Source of the DNA: Microcoleus sp. EPA2
GTDB lineage: Bacteria > Cyanobacteriota > Cyanobacteriia > Cyanobacteriales > Microcoleaceae
Assembly: GCA_020882975.1 (NCBI GenBank)
Contig: JAHRFD010000026.1
Location: forward strand, 1-64,000
Direction of reading: 5' to 3'
DNA length: 64,000 nucleotides
The position numbers and the translations under genes are program-made. The notes under the pieces are model-generated. The model was given only the letters and a program-made list of their open reading frames with translations, was not told the DNA's origin and did not search any database. Shown piece by piece: positions 34,914 to 45,081 of the stretch; position 1 is the stretch's first letter, and each line of letters begins with the position of its first letter.

Positions 34914-37325
34914 ATGAAACGGATATTTTTAGTGGGTGCTCCCCGAAGCGGTACGACACTGCTTCAGAGTTTGTTAGCTGCTCATCCTGAAATTATTTCT
35001 TTTCCCGAATCTAAGTTTTTTCAGTATTTACTGTATAATAAGTTTGTTAAAAAGTTTCCCGCTAGACTCTCAGCTTTTTTTAAGGATGAAATTAATCGTC
35101 CTGAGTTTTTACAGGATTTTGATAACAGCCAATCTACGGATGTTAAAGTGAGTTGGTTTGTCGGTGTTTTAGATGGTTTGGCTGCGGAAAAGCAGAAAAG
35201 TATTTGGTTGGAAAAAACACCGGAACATCTATATTTTATTAAAGATATAGAACGCTTTTTACCTGATGCTAAGTTTATCTATATCTGGCGCAATCCTATG
35301 GATACCATAGCTTCTCTTTATGAAGTTACTAGGATTTCCCCGGAATTGTGGGGCGATGGCTGGGATTTAGACCATTGTATTAAACGTTGGCAAGAGGGGG
35401 TGTTAACTAGCTACAGTCATGTTCACAAGTCTAATCATAAACTGGTGAAATATGAGAATTTGTTAGAGGATAAAACTAAATTTTTAGCGGAGATATGTGA
35501 TTTTCTTGAAATTGATTATGATAGTAAAATGCTGGTAAATTATAAAGCCAAAGCTGCTAATTTAAGTTTGAATTTACCTTGGCATACGGGACTTGCAAGA
35601 GATATTGAAAGCAGTAAAGTTTATAAATATCATAGTTGTTTTAAAAGCCGGGAAATTCAATATATTTTAGATAAAATCAAGGGTGTAAATTCGGAAATTG
35701 CCGCGCGGGTTAAGGTGGAGGTGACTGAACCTATTTCAGATATTGAGATTCCGCACATATTCGATCGCCTTTACTGCACTGTCCAACTAGAAGGTGTTAA
35801 ACTTGGAGTTGTTGAATTGCCAGTATGTGACGGGATGGTGGCTGGCGCGGTTTTGGCAGATGCGATCGCAGCTAAGTTTGCTTGGCCAATTCTGCAACGC
35901 TTTTTTCAATATAGAACCTGGGAAAGTATACGTCATTTATCGGAAAGTTCTCTGAGTAAATTGCATCGAAAAATTGAAGGGAAGGATTTTTTACAGGAAA
36001 TATGGGATGGTTGTGATGATGATTCTAATCCTCAGTTAAGGAGAAATGAATTATCAATTATTAGTCATAGTCAAGACTTGATTGTGGTGGAAATTAGCGA
36101 AGAATTGCCCAATATTCAAGTTGATTTTTCGGAAATTGATGTGTTGGTGAAAGTCGGCGGTGTTCCGATTGGGATTGTCACAGTTGCGGTTGAAGATAAT
36201 TTGGTTTCTGCGGAAAAAGTGCGATCGGCAATTATTCAAAATACCAATTTTGAATTGTGTGTGGCTGCGGTGCGGGAGGCTTTGTTGGGAAGACCGCTAG
36301 ACGGTAAGATGTCGCTACGATCGCATTTAGCCTTGTCTGCTCAAAAAATGGCGAATGCCTCCAACAGCTTGAATGCAGGGGTTTCTGGCGGTATTTACCC
36401 ACGGGATGCGGTGATATTTGGCAGGCATCAGGGGGCGATCGGAACCAGTGTTAGTCGTCGGGCTACACTACCAGTGGCGGCGCTGCGGGAATTAGCAGAA
36501 GTGGCGGAAATTTCCGGGGAAAAGATAATTCCCATATTTCTAGCAAACGACTTTCCCAAACAAATAATTTACGCACCGGAAATCCTCGATCAAAATCCCG
36601 GCGATGGAGAAGTTTCTAAATCAGTTAAATCTCAATTTTTTAACAATAAGACTGTTACTCAACAACTGCCAATTTTTGCATACCGCCAGATTTCTCCCGA
36701 CGGTTTCAATGCAGTGACTCCCCAGGGTTTTGCACAACAGTTGCAGAGGCTTAAAAAGCAAGGCTATTATAGTGTGAGTTGGGAAAATTGGCAAAGTGCA
36801 AAACTCACTAAAACTGCTTTACCTGGTAAACCTATGTTGCTGACTTTTGACGGTGGTTATCTCGACTTTTTGGAATATGCTTTCCCTCTGCTACAACAGT
36901 TTGACTTTACTGCAACGGTGTTTGTAGTAGCAGAGTCCATCGGTAAGACAAATAGTTGGGAAAAAGCAGATTCGCCAGCAGTCCAATTAATGGGATGGCC
37001 GGAAATTAGACAACTGCGGGATGCTGGGATAGAGATTGGTTCCATGTCTGCTACTTATCAACCTCTGACTGGTTTGTCGCCCACAGAAATTGTGCGGGAA
37101 GCGGCAAAATCTCGTGCTATTTTGGAAGGCGGATTGGGGAAATATGTTAAATGTTTTGCTTATCCCTACGGGAGTGTGGATCAAATTGTAGAGCATTTAA
37201 TAGGAGCTATAGGCTATACTTTTGGTGTAGGTTACGGCTCAAGATTTAGTAGTTTTGCCGATTCTTTATTGTCGCTTCCTCGGATGCAAGTTACCGCCGC
37301 TAATTGGGGAAAATTAGGTGGCTAA
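34914..37325 (+). CDS. Sulfotransferase - double module - degenerate NodB protein
   Basis: 803 residues. Residues 1-260: PAPS-dependent sulfotransferase with intact GAPRSGTTLLQSLL and FIYIWRNPMDTIASLYE. Residues about 284-322 (VQLEGVKLGVVELPV) and about 408-446 (VLVKVGGVPIGIVTV) are two copies of the module seen in the neighbouring glycosyltransferases. Residues about 585-800: NodB-like polysaccharide deacetylase fold (IFAYRQISPDGFNAV, FAYPYGSVD), but TFDDG is TFDGG (644-648) and the H-x3-H metal motif is M711-SAT-Y715. Catalytic deacetylation is therefore unlikely; the domain may bind glycan. Last gene of the cluster. Confidence 0.87.
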   Translation: MKRIFLVGAPRSGTTLLQSLLAAHPEIISFPESKFFQYLLYNKFVKKFPARLSAFFKDEINRPEFLQDFDNSQSTDVKVSWFVGVLDGLAAEKQKSIWLEKTPEHLYFIKDIERFLPDAKFIYIWRNPMDTIASLYEVTRISPELWGDGWDLDHCIKRWQEGVLTSYSHVHKSNHKLVKYENLLEDKTKFLAEICDFLEIDYDSKMLVNYKAKAANLSLNLPWHTGLARDIESSKVYKYHSCFKSREIQYILDKIKGVNSEIAARVKVEVTEPISDIEIPHIFDRLYCTVQLEGVKLGVVELPVCDGMVAGAVLADAIAAKFAWPILQRFFQYRTWESIRHLSESSLSKLHRKIEGKDFLQEIWDGCDDDSNPQLRRNELSIISHSQDLIVVEISEELPNIQVDFSEIDVLVKVGGVPIGIVTVAVEDNLVSAEKVRSAIIQNTNFELCVAAVREALLGRPLDGKMSLRSHLALSAQKMANASNSLNAGVSGGIYPRDAVIFGRHQGAIGTSVSRRATLPVAALRELAEVAEISGEKIIPIFLANDFPKQIIYAPEILDQNPGDGEVSKSVKSQFFNNKTVTQQLPIFAYRQISPDGFNAVTPQGFAQQLQRLKKQGYYSVSWENWQSAKLTKTALPGKPMLLTFDGGYLDFLEYAFPLLQQFDFTATVFVVAESIGKTNSWEKADSPAVQLMGWPEIRQLRDAGIEIGSMSATYQPLTGLSPTEIVREAAKSRAILEGGLGKYVKCFAYPYGSVDQIVEHLIGAIGYTFGVGYGSRFSSFADSLLSLPRMQVTAANWGKLGG

Positions 37326-37352
37326 CACAAATTCCTAATCTTAATCGGGGTT

Positions 37353-38573
37353 TCAACCGCCGAGACGCTGAATAAAACCCTTTATTTTCCTTTTTAAATA
37401 ACCAGCCAGTCCTCTAGAAATTATCTCAAATTTATAATCAAAGATAATGTTCATCACTTCTTCAGTTTTCATGTACTTCAAATAAGAAATTATTTTGTCA
37501 GTTAGTACATCATTCACATCATCGATATACTTTCTGACAGCCAATCTTTCCGAAATATGCCATTTTTTATCAAACTTGCGGTGCATTTCTCTTTCATAAT
37601 CCCGAAAACTTGAAATTTGGCCGTCCAAATATTTTGCCATATATTTAGCTGCTATTTCTGCACCATCCATCCCGTGTCTAATTCCTTCGCCGCCGAGAAA
37701 GTTAACCGTAGAAACAGCATCGCCGATCGCAATTATATTATCCTGATAATAAATATCCTTCAAACCCTGACTGTATTTCAGTGTGGAACCATGTTTGTCA
37801 ATAATTTGATAATTTTTCGACTTCAGATACTCATCAATCAGTAAATCTATATATTTTTTCAGCGGTGACAAATGCTTAACTGTTTTGGGATCTAAAAAAA
37901 TCCTAGCAGTACCAACTTTCAGCCGATTTGGTTCCATGGGAAAAATCCAAGCATAACCTTTGGGCATCCATTTATCGCCCAAAAAAAAGATTAAATTCCC
38001 ATCGTATTTATTGTAAATTTCTGGTTCTACTTCAATTAGATATTCGATGCCGGTTCCAGATAAAAAATCGGGTTTATTATTCTCTTTTTCATACATAATC
38101 GCCCTAGCAAAACCCGTCGCATCAACCAAGACTTTAGTGCTAACTTGGATGAGTTTACCATCGGATAGCTGTTTAAATTCGACGATGGTTTCGCCGTTGG
38201 CTTGTGAGTGTTTGATGTAGCGATAACCAAGCCAAACTTCACTTCCATGTTGCTGAACTTCGGTGGCGAGAAACTCTCTAAATTTAGCAAAGTTTAACAC
38301 TACTCCCAAGCTTTTAGGAGATTCCCAAGTTTGACTGACTTTGCTAGTTTGAATCGTAATTTTTTGCCAAAAACTGCCGATTACCGATTCGGGTAAATCA
38401 AATTTTGAGAGGGTTTCTAGAGGCGTAGCGGCGCTAGAAAAGTCATTTTTATTAAAATTCTCGTTTTGCTCTACAAGTAAGACTGGGCGACCGGATTTGG
38501 CGAGAATTCTAGCACAGTGGCCGCCTGCGGGGCCTGCTCCTACTATTACGATGTCAAAGCTTTTTAAATTCAT
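37353..38573 (-). CDS. Geranylgeranyl reductase-like FAD-dependent oxidoreductase
   Basis: 406 residues. N-terminal FAD-binding Rossmann motif DIVIVGAGPAGGHCARIL and the later IIAIGDAVSTVNFLGGEGIRHGMDGAEIAA region (ribose/FAD site), with VLVDATGFAR in between. Similar to the geranylgeranyl-reductase family of flavoproteins, which reduce isoprenoid or other alkenes. Distinct from the chlorophyll-pathway ChlP. It is convergent with the polysaccharide cluster and has an LGG end; whether it contributes to that pathway is unknown. Substrate not predicted. Confidence 0.85.
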   Translation of the reverse strand: MNLKSFDIVIVGAGPAGGHCARILAKSGRPVLLVEQNENFNKNDFSSAATPLETLSKFDLPESVIGSFWQKITIQTSKVSQTWESPKSLGVVLNFAKFREFLATEVQQHGSEVWLGYRYIKHSQANGETIVEFKQLSDGKLIQVSTKVLVDATGFARAIMYEKENNKPDFLSGTGIEYLIEVEPEIYNKYDGNLIFFLGDKWMPKGYAWIFPMEPNRLKVGTARIFLDPKTVKHLSPLKKYIDLLIDEYLKSKNYQIIDKHGSTLKYSQGLKDIYYQDNIIAIGDAVSTVNFLGGEGIRHGMDGAEIAAKYMAKYLDGQISSFRDYEREMHRKFDKKWHISERLAVRKYIDDVNDVLTDKIISYLKYMKTEEVMNIIFDYKFEIISRGLAGYLKRKIKGFIQRLGG

Positions 38574-38745
38574 CTTGCTTTCAATTAGCTTCCAATGTCA
38601 AAACACCAACCCACACGATCGCTAAATTATCCTTGAATCATGTTGAGTTGAGATAAGTCATTCCGTGGTTGTGAAATCTTTTGTCAATCCAATCATACCA
38701 CAAAGTGTGGCTGGCACGTTCTCAGGCAACTCTTGACGCTGCTTC

Positions 38746-39564
38746 GTGTCATATGTTAGCGTATCTTTCGTAAATTGCATTTTTTCGATATCGATCGTGG
38801 CAAACACTTTTAACTTAACTAACAATGCTGATAATTTTACAATCGCTCCTGGTTTGATGGCTCAGTTTCCTGGAGGTGTTTTAGGATTAGGAAGCAATGA
38901 TACCATTGTGGGTTCGATTGAGAATGATATCGCCAATGGCAATGATGGTGGAGATATTTTATTCGGGAAAGATGGGAATGACAACTTGCAAGGCGGTAAA
39001 GGCGATGATGATTTATACGGTGAAGGTGGCAGAGACATTTTGACTGGTGGTTCTGATGATGATTATATCGTAGGTGGTGACGGAGATGATGTCTTGAATG
39101 GCGGCCGAGGTGATGATTTATTAGAGGGAGGTGCGGGTAACGATACTCTCAGTGGCGATCGGGGTTACACTTATTACAGAGGCGGAACGGGTAGCGATGT
39201 GTTTGTGCTGAGAACGGATGTTGTGGCAGAAGATCCAAGGCGTAACTCTAACCGTAGTTTTAGTGGTTCGGCATGGGATGCTATTCTAGACTTTGAAAGG
39301 TCGGTCGATCGCATTGGTTTGACTGGCGGTTTAACTGAGGCAAATATTACACTTATTCCCTTTTCTTTCGCGCTATCGAGTGTTATTTTCGTTTCAGGGA
39401 GGTTTCCTCGAGAAGGCAAAATTTCAGCCGCCGATACAGATGTAGATAAAAATGGCCGTTATGACGGTACTACGATTCAAATTGCTGCCACAGGTCAAAT
39501 TTTAGGTAGAGTGCTGAATGTGATACCATCTGACTTGCGGGGTCGTTTTATTACACTCTCGTAA
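38746..39564 (+). CDS. Hemolysin-type calcium-binding (RTX) repeat protein
   Basis: 272 residues. Residues about 50-145 contain around nine RTX nonapeptides (such as GGKGDDDLYGEGGRDILTGG), and the C-terminal part has TDVDKNGRYDGTTIQ, a Ca-binding-like loop. Typical of type I secreted surface proteins. The upstream hydrophobic stretch MSYVSVSFVNCIFSISIV may be untranslated leader: a GTG at 38797 gives VANTFNLTNN and is as likely a start. No enzyme domain. It could be a surface-layer or adhesion protein. Calcium-dependent folding is inferred from the family. Confidence 0.82.
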   Translation: MSYVSVSFVNCIFSISIVANTFNLTNNADNFTIAPGLMAQFPGGVLGLGSNDTIVGSIENDIANGNDGGDILFGKDGNDNLQGGKGDDDLYGEGGRDILTGGSDDDYIVGGDGDDVLNGGRGDDLLEGGAGNDTLSGDRGYTYYRGGTGSDVFVLRTDVVAEDPRRNSNRSFSGSAWDAILDFERSVDRIGLTGGLTEANITLIPFSFALSSVIFVSGRFPREGKISAADTDVDKNGRYDGTTIQIAATGQILGRVLNVIPSDLRGRFITLS

Positions 39565-39600
39565 CCTGAAAGCGATAGTCTTTCTTGTTTGTATCAAAGT

Positions 39601-39903
39601 CTAGATCCCCCCCTAGCCCCCAGGGCTGTTTCATTCTCTTGTAGGGGCAGCCCCCCGTGGCTGCCCCAATCTCTGAAATGACGGAAAATGGTTGGTGGGG
39701 GGGGTAGGCACGCACCATCCACTACCCCTACAAACCCCTCGTTTTTTGGAGAATGAAACAGCCCTGCCCTAGCCCCCCTTCTTAAGGGGGGGACAAGATT
39801 CTTCTCAAAGTCCCCCTTATTAAGGGGGATGCGCGGGGGATCTAGACTAGACTAAAAGCGAGATTTATTATGCGCTTCAGTCTTAAGTTGTCGCTAATGG
39901 GCA
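39601..39903 (+). repeat. GATCCCCC element, copy a (interrupted)
   Basis: Boundary repeats CTAGATCCCCC ... GGGGGATCTAGA, then a conserved tail (TAAAAGCG, then TTATTATGCGCTTCAGTC and TTAAGTTGTCGCTAATGGGC). Same architecture as at 59649-59793 and, inverted, 62161-62303. Another element (39621-39766) is inserted near the left end. Confidence 0.85.
39621..39766 (+). mobile_element. MITE-like element, copy 1
   Basis: 146 bp with perfect 18-bp terminal inverted repeats CAGGGCTGTTTCATTCTC. Flanked by the direct duplication CCCTAGCCCC (39611-39620 and 39767-39776), the sign of target-site duplication. About 90% identical to the reverse complement of 50565-50706. Non-coding. Confidence 0.85.
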
Positions 39904-39924
39904 GAGCCTGGTAACGAGTAAGAA

Positions 39925-41832
39925 TTAGACGCTAACAGGTGACTGTTTGCGGCTGTATGTTGCCAAGATACGATCGCACATTTGCGATGGAGTTAAACCC
40001 AAAGTTGCAAAGGATTGTTCCGGCGTTGCGTGATCTACCAATGTATCAGGTACGCCCAAGCGCATTACTGGCACAACCACGTTATTATCTAGCAAAGCTT
40101 CGGCCACTGCTGAACCGAAACCGCCCATCAAACAGCCTTCTTCCATGGTGACAACTTTGCCAATTCGCTGGGCTAAAGGCAAGATTAATTCGGTGTCTAA
40201 AGGCTTGACAAAACGCGCATTAATCACAGTTGCTTCGATGCCGTGTTCGCTCAACATCTCGGCGGTTTGCATTGCTGGATACACCATGGAACCGTAACCT
40301 AATATCAGCACGTCGTCCCCGTTGCGCAGGATTTCCGCTTTGCCGATCGGCAATTCTTCCCAACCTTCTTCCATCAATGGTACGCCGTAACCGTTGCCGC
40401 GCGGGTAACGCATGGCGATCGGACCGCTGGTATGGTTGACTCCCGTGACTACCATCCGCTGCAATTCTGCCTCGTCTTTTGGCGCCATAATTGTCATATT
40501 CGGCAGACACCGCAAGAAGGAAATGTCGTACATTCCTTGGTGAGTCGGGCCGTCTGCACCGACGATTCCGGCTCGATCTAAGCAGAAGAAAACAGGCAAA
40601 TTTTGGATGCAAACATCGTGAACGATTTGGTCGTATCCACGCTGTAAAAATGTCGAATAAATTGCCACTACCGGGCGCATTTTTTCGCACGCTAAACCAG
40701 CCGCTAAAGTGACGGCGTGCTGTTCGGCAATGCCGACATCAATGTACTGTTTAGGCAGTTTTTCCTGAAGTTTATCTAAGCCAGTTCCCGTTGCCATGGC
40801 GGCGGTAATGCCAACAACTTTGGGATTATTTTCTGCTAGTTTAACTAGACAGTGGGCAAAAACTTTTGAGTAAGCTGGAGGCTTGGGTTTGGTGGAAGGA
40901 ATGCCTTTACCTGTGGCTAAGTTAAAGGGATTTTGGGCGTGATATCCTACTTGGTCTTTTTCGGCGATCGCATATCCTTTGCCCTTCACCGTTACAACAT
41001 GAACTAACACCGGCCCTTGGATGGTATGACCTTGTTTGAAAGTGGCAATTAACTCTTCCAAATTGTGTCCGTCTACTGGCCCCATGTAGGTAAAGCCTAA
41101 TTCTTCAATGACGGCTCCAACTTTAGACACGGCTAACCGTTTCATCCCTTCTTTGAGGCGTTCCATTTCAGGAGTAAATGTTTCGCCCACAAACGGAATT
41201 TGTTTGAATTGTTCCTCTAAGTTATCTTTGAGAAATTGCACCGGCTGGGAGAGTCGCATCTTGTTCAAATAGCGAGTAATGGCGCCGACATTGGGGGAGA
41301 TTGACATCTCGTTGTCGTTGAGCACTACCATCACATTAGTTTTCGGCATATGACCTGCGTGGTTAATCGCTTCGAGTGCCATACCCCCTGTCAGGGCTCC
41401 GTCGCCGATGACTGCTACTGTTTTAAAGTTTTCACCTTTGAGATCCCGCGCCATTGCCATTCCCAGAGCTGCGGAAATGCTTGTAGAAGCGTGGCCGGCA
41501 CCAAAATGGTCAAATTTGCTCTCGCAACGCTTGAGATAGCCTGCAACGCCGTCTTTTTGGCGCAGGGTATGGAATTGGTTGTAGCGGCCGGTGATTAGTT
41601 TGTGTGGGTAAGCTTGGTGGCCGACATCCCAGGTTACTTTGTCGCGATCGAGGTCTAGTGTCTGGTAGAGTGCTAAAGTCAGTTCGACTACGCCCAATCC
41701 GGGGCCGAGGTGCCCGCCACTGGCTGCTACAGTTTCTAAATGCTTTTCTCGAATTTGTCTGGCAATTTGTTCGAGTTGATGAATGGACAAGCCATGTAAT
41801 TGGTTTGGGTGAGTCAGTTCGCTCAGATGCAT
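39925..41832 (-). CDS. dxs: 1-deoxy-D-xylulose-5-phosphate synthase
   Basis: 635 residues, full length. First enzyme of the MEP isoprenoid pathway; condenses pyruvate and glyceraldehyde 3-phosphate using thiamine diphosphate, supplying carotenoid, phytol and quinone precursors. Seen: [33 protein letters not shown] (ThDP-Mg motif GDG...), [38 protein letters not shown] (catalytic Glu) and PRGNGYG. Start ATG at 41832; its ribosome binding site is not obvious. Gene stands alone, convergent with the repeat region to its left. Confidence 0.98.
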   Translation of the reverse strand: MHLSELTHPNQLHGLSIHQLEQIARQIREKHLETVAASGGHLGPGLGVVELTLALYQTLDLDRDKVTWDVGHQAYPHKLITGRYNQFHTLRQKDGVAGYLKRCESKFDHFGAGHASTSISAALGMAMARDLKGENFKTVAVIGDGALTGGMALEAINHAGHMPKTNVMVVLNDNEMSISPNVGAITRYLNKMRLSQPVQFLKDNLEEQFKQIPFVGETFTPEMERLKEGMKRLAVSKVGAVIEELGFTYMGPVDGHNLEELIATFKQGHTIQGPVLVHVVTVKGKGYAIAEKDQVGYHAQNPFNLATGKGIPSTKPKPPAYSKVFAHCLVKLAENNPKVVGITAAMATGTGLDKLQEKLPKQYIDVGIAEQHAVTLAAGLACEKMRPVVAIYSTFLQRGYDQIVHDVCIQNLPVFFCLDRAGIVGADGPTHQGMYDISFLRCLPNMTIMAPKDEAELQRMVVTGVNHTSGPIAMRYPRGNGYGVPLMEEGWEELPIGKAEILRNGDDVLILGYGSMVYPAMQTAEMLSEHGIEATVINARFVKPLDTELILPLAQRIGKVVTMEEGCLMGGFGSAVAEALLDNNVVVPVMRLGVPDTLVDHATPEQSFATLGLTPSQMCDRILATYSRKQSPVSV

Positions 41833-42050
41833 ATTTTAAAATCTTGCTCCTGTGAATCAGGACGAATCCTTAACAGCTATAGGTTGAGCCTGCGACGCTT
41901 GGGACGTGCAGGTTAGAATAGTTTAACGGTTATTTGCAAAAAACAGTGAAGTGTAACAATTTTATTGTTTCTTAATTGGGAATTGTAGTAAATAAATATT
42001 AAATAATTGACAATATAGCCTTTTTCCGAAACATGAGGTAGGAGTGAGAA

Positions 42051-42120
42051 TTGGTAATTGGTAATAGGTAATTGGTAATTGGTAATAGGTAATTAGTAAT
42101 GGGTAATTGGTAATTGGTAA
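42051..42120 (+). repeat. Ten-unit heptamer array (TTGGTAA class)
   Basis: TTGGTAA, TAGGTAA, TTAGTAA and TGGGTAA, ten units in register with no gaps. Different variant class from TT(A/G)GT(C/T)A of the efflux region. It sits just past the clpX terminator. Confidence 0.9.
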
Positions 42121-42143
42121 AGCGATTTCAATCCCCCACTATT

Positions 42144-42170
42144 AAAAAACAAGGTGGGCATTGCCCACCT
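42144..42170 (-). terminator. Rho-independent terminator of clpX
   Basis: On the minus strand AGGTGGGCAATGCCCACCT folds into a 9-bp stem, followed by TTTTTT (42144-42149). It starts 7 bases past the clpX stop. Confidence 0.85.
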
Positions 42171-42176
42171 CATAAA

Positions 42177-43559
42177 TTAAGCAGTTTCGTGCTGTTGGTG
42201 CCAAGCAGGATGCCACAGCAACTCCGCAGTCGATCGCTTCTCGACCATTTCCTTAGTAATCGTACAGTTAGCTACATCCTTGCGAGAAGGCAACTCATAC
42301 ATCACATCGAGCATTAATTCCTCTAAAATGCTGCGCAGGGCTCTAGCACCAGTTTTGCGGCGACAGGCTTCCTGGGCGATCGCCCGCAGCGCCTCTGGTT
42401 CAAATTCCAACTGCACACTATCCATATTTAACAACTTTTGATACTGCTTGACTAGGGCATTGCGAGGTTCAGTCAATATCTGTATCAAAGCTGCTTCATC
42501 CAGGGGTGAAATTACTGTCACCACCGGTATCCGCCCGACAAATTCAGGAATTAAACCAAACTTCACTAAATCATCAGCTTGTACCTGTTGTAAAATATCG
42601 GCAGCCCGCTTATCTTTTGGTAGCAAAGTCGAGTTGCTCTCACTTTCGACTGGCTGAATAAACCCTAAAGATTTTTTACCCAAACGCTGTTCAACTATTT
42701 TTTCCAAACCGACAAAAGCACCGCCACAAATAAATAAAATTTTGCTCGTGTCAATTTGAATAAAATCTTGGTAAGGATGTTTGCGGCCGCCTTGGGGTGG
42801 CACGTTAACCACCGTTCCTTCCAACATTTTCAGTAGCGCTTGCTGCACTCCTTCTCCTGATACATCTCGCGTGATTGAAGTGTTTTCACTTTTGCGAGCA
42901 ATCTTGTCAATTTCATCAATATAAATAATGCCGCGCTGGGCCGCTTCGACATCAAAATCTGCCATTTGCAACAGTCGCAACAAGATATTTTCTACATCAT
43001 CACCAACATAGCCTGCTTCCGTCAGCGTTGTGGCATCGGCTACTGCAAAGGGGACTTCTAGCATTTGTGCCAAACTTTGGGCTAGGAGAGTTTTGCCACA
43101 ACCTGTTGGCCCGACTAGCATGATGTTAGACTTTTGTAGTTCCACATCGCTGTCTTGGGCAGGTTTGCTACTATCTTTGGCTTGGTCAACGCTTAACCTT
43201 TTGTAGTGGTTATAAACTGCTACTGACAGAACTTTTTTGGCTGAGTGTTGGCCGATGACGTGGCCGTCTAAATGTTGCTTAATGTCTGTTGGTTTGGGAA
43301 TTTTAGCTAAAGTAATTTTCGATTTGTTCGATCGACCCTGGCGTCGTGTTTTTTGTCCTTGAGGCTCTTGAATTTCTGACTGGGCTGCTTGTTGAGCCAC
43401 TAATTTGCCAGAGTCAAAGAATTCCTCTTCTAGAATTTCATTGCATAGCTCCACACATTCATCGCAAATGTAGACGCCGGGCCCAGCTATTAACTTGCGG
43501 ACGTACTCCTGGGACTTGCCACAAAAGGAGCATCTGAGATGGGAGTCATATTTTGACAT
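42177..43559 (-). CDS. clpX: ATP-dependent Clp protease ATP-binding subunit ClpX
   Basis: 460 residues, full length. N-terminal C4 zinc finger (LRCSFCGK ... [10 protein letters not shown]), then AAA+ with Walker [16 protein letters not shown], Walker [15 protein letters not shown], the pore GYVG ([10 protein letters not shown]), sensor and box VII regions ([10 protein letters not shown]), and the C-terminal [14 protein letters not shown]. Unfolds substrates for ClpP. In many cyanobacteria clpX follows tig and clpP; here the upstream neighbour is cynS, separated by a 268-bp gap, so clpP must be elsewhere. Has its own terminator. Confidence 0.98.
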   Translation of the reverse strand: MSKYDSHLRCSFCGKSQEYVRKLIAGPGVYICDECVELCNEILEEEFFDSGKLVAQQAAQSEIQEPQGQKTRRQGRSNKSKITLAKIPKPTDIKQHLDGHVIGQHSAKKVLSVAVYNHYKRLSVDQAKDSSKPAQDSDVELQKSNIMLVGPTGCGKTLLAQSLAQMLEVPFAVADATTLTEAGYVGDDVENILLRLLQMADFDVEAAQRGIIYIDEIDKIARKSENTSITRDVSGEGVQQALLKMLEGTVVNVPPQGGRKHPYQDFIQIDTSKILFICGGAFVGLEKIVEQRLGKKSLGFIQPVESESNSTLLPKDKRAADILQQVQADDLVKFGLIPEFVGRIPVVTVISPLDEAALIQILTEPRNALVKQYQKLLNMDSVQLEFEPEALRAIAQEACRRKTGARALRSILEELMLDVMYELPSRKDVANCTITKEMVEKRSTAELLWHPAWHQQHETA

Positions 43560-43827
43560 TATTTTCCTCTTAATTTACAGTTGCGTTTGGCTGTGGGGAT
43601 TTAGGGAGTTTTTTCCCGATCGAACATGGTGCTGTTCTCAGCAAGGGAAGGGCGATCGCATACCCAAGCCACTCCAGCTTCGCGCTCTCTGTCTCTAAGT
43701 TAACACTTTTGAGGCCTCAGTCATTAGTCATTATTCATCAGTCACACATCAAAATACAAATTTCTGATACAGACATTCATGAAAATATACGCTCACAAAA
43801 TTTTACCTGCTACCTTCAAAAACTGAC

Positions 43828-44271
43828 TTACCATTTTTTGTATTCCAGAAATTTTCCTGACATGATTATTTTCACCCGATCGCCTTTGGGGTCTGCTTCT
43901 TTCTCCACATCCAAAGTAAAGTCGATCGCGCTCATAATTCCATCACCGAATTTTTCGTGAATCACTGCTTTAAGAGGCATTCCATAGACCTGCATAATTT
44001 CATAAAACCGATAAATCAGCGGGTCTACCGGAACTGTGGCATCTAAGGAACCTTTGAGAGTCGGTTCTGATAAAAACTGAGCCATCTCGCCATCGAGTCC
44101 CAAAGCAGACACAATTTTTTGTGCTTCCTCTGCCGATGCACTTGCTTGACGGTAAATCACCGCAGCAATCCAAACTTCATCGCGACCCAGCAATTTTTCT
44201 AAATCTGCAAAACTAATTCCCTGAGCTTTTTTGGCCGCCAAAAGTTTTTCGGTAATATTTGAAATTGGCAT
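43828..44271 (-). CDS. cynS: Cyanate hydratase (cyanase)
   Basis: 147 residues, the family's usual length, from [22 protein letters not shown] lies about 10 bases upstream of the ATG; a 19-residue upstream extension was rejected. Decomposes cyanate with bicarbonate to ammonia and carbon dioxide. Catalytic residues visible as [11 protein letters not shown] (Arg and Glu) and IMSAIDF (Ser). The N-terminal half is a helix-turn-helix-like domain. Stands alone, without the cyanate/nitrate transporter genes seen beside cynS in some cyanobacteria. Confidence 0.96.
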   Translation of the reverse strand: MPISNITEKLLAAKKAQGISFADLEKLLGRDEVWIAAVIYRQASASAEEAQKIVSALGLDGEMAQFLSEPTLKGSLDATVPVDPLIYRFYEIMQVYGMPLKAVIHEKFGDGIMSAIDFTLDVEKEADPKGDRVKIIMSGKFLEYKKW

Positions 44272-44584
44272 TAAATTTTCTCCTGTTCGCTGCGGTGGAA
44301 GATGTGAAATGTATCTCATATTTTTCATCTCTTGTCAATGGCAAATCCCGGAAATATGATAAATTGATAACTCGTCGCGACAGCAATAGCCAATCTCGTC
44401 ATCCTCGACAACTGGCGATTGAGAGATCGGCGATCGCTTCCCTACAAAAATGGTACAGTTACCAGTACGTGTAATCAAAATTACATAGTCTCTGCTGCGC
44501 GATCGCCAGTACCCAGGGTGGGTCTGGTACCCGGTCGCACCGGCAAAACCCCTTTACCGCTAACAAGTGACCACTGAAAAAAAT

Positions 44585-44929
44585 ATGGAGATTAACACCC
44601 AAGATTACAGCATCCTGTACGATAGCGCTACTGATACAGTGACCTGCTGTGGCTCTTTCCGGCTCAGCCAAATGGAAGAATACGCCCCGATCGTACAGTT
44701 GCTCAATGATGTGGCTGACGGCGAGCAGAAGACCATTACTCTCGATTTGCGAAAACTAGAATTTTTAAATAGTTCAGGGATTAATATTATATCAAAATTT
44801 GTGATCAAAGTCCGACAGCAAAAAAGTATTCAGATCGCAGTCAAAGGCTCCAAGGAAATACCGTGGCAGGGAAAGTCCCTCAAAAACTTGCAGCGACTGA
44901 TGCCTTCCTTGCGATTGGAATTGGAATAG
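44585..44929 (+). CDS. slr1659-type STAS-like regulator
   Basis: 114 residues from the ATG at 44585 (MEINTQDYSILYDSATDTVTCCGSFRL). The core LRKLEFLNSSGINIISKFVIKVRQ corresponds to the STAS/anti-sigma-antagonist element with a conserved Ser near the phosphorylation site (NSSG). The combination fits the cyanobacterial slr1659 superfamily, thought to act in partner-switching or response signalling. A GTG 18 bases upstream (44567) would add six residues. It lies 150 bp upstream of a sensor kinase on the same strand, which suggests a functional pair (inference). Confidence 0.8.
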   Translation: MEINTQDYSILYDSATDTVTCCGSFRLSQMEEYAPIVQLLNDVADGEQKTITLDLRKLEFLNSSGINIISKFVIKVRQQKSIQIAVKGSKEIPWQGKSLKNLQRLMPSLRLELE

Positions 44930-45081
44930 TTAATCCTTTAAGGTAAACTTGAGCTCAAAGCTAAGTCGGGGAAGCATAACTAGGGATTTGTAATACAGGA
45001 AAATAAGTCATAGTTAAGTTAGCAGCCAACGCTCAAACACTGCGGAACTGACTACCTACAAGTTACCAATTTTCAATTGCT

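Noticed and set aside
44470-44566. Possible riboswitch before the STAS-like gene
   Set aside because: GC-rich with short hairpins but no consensus of a known riboswitch class.
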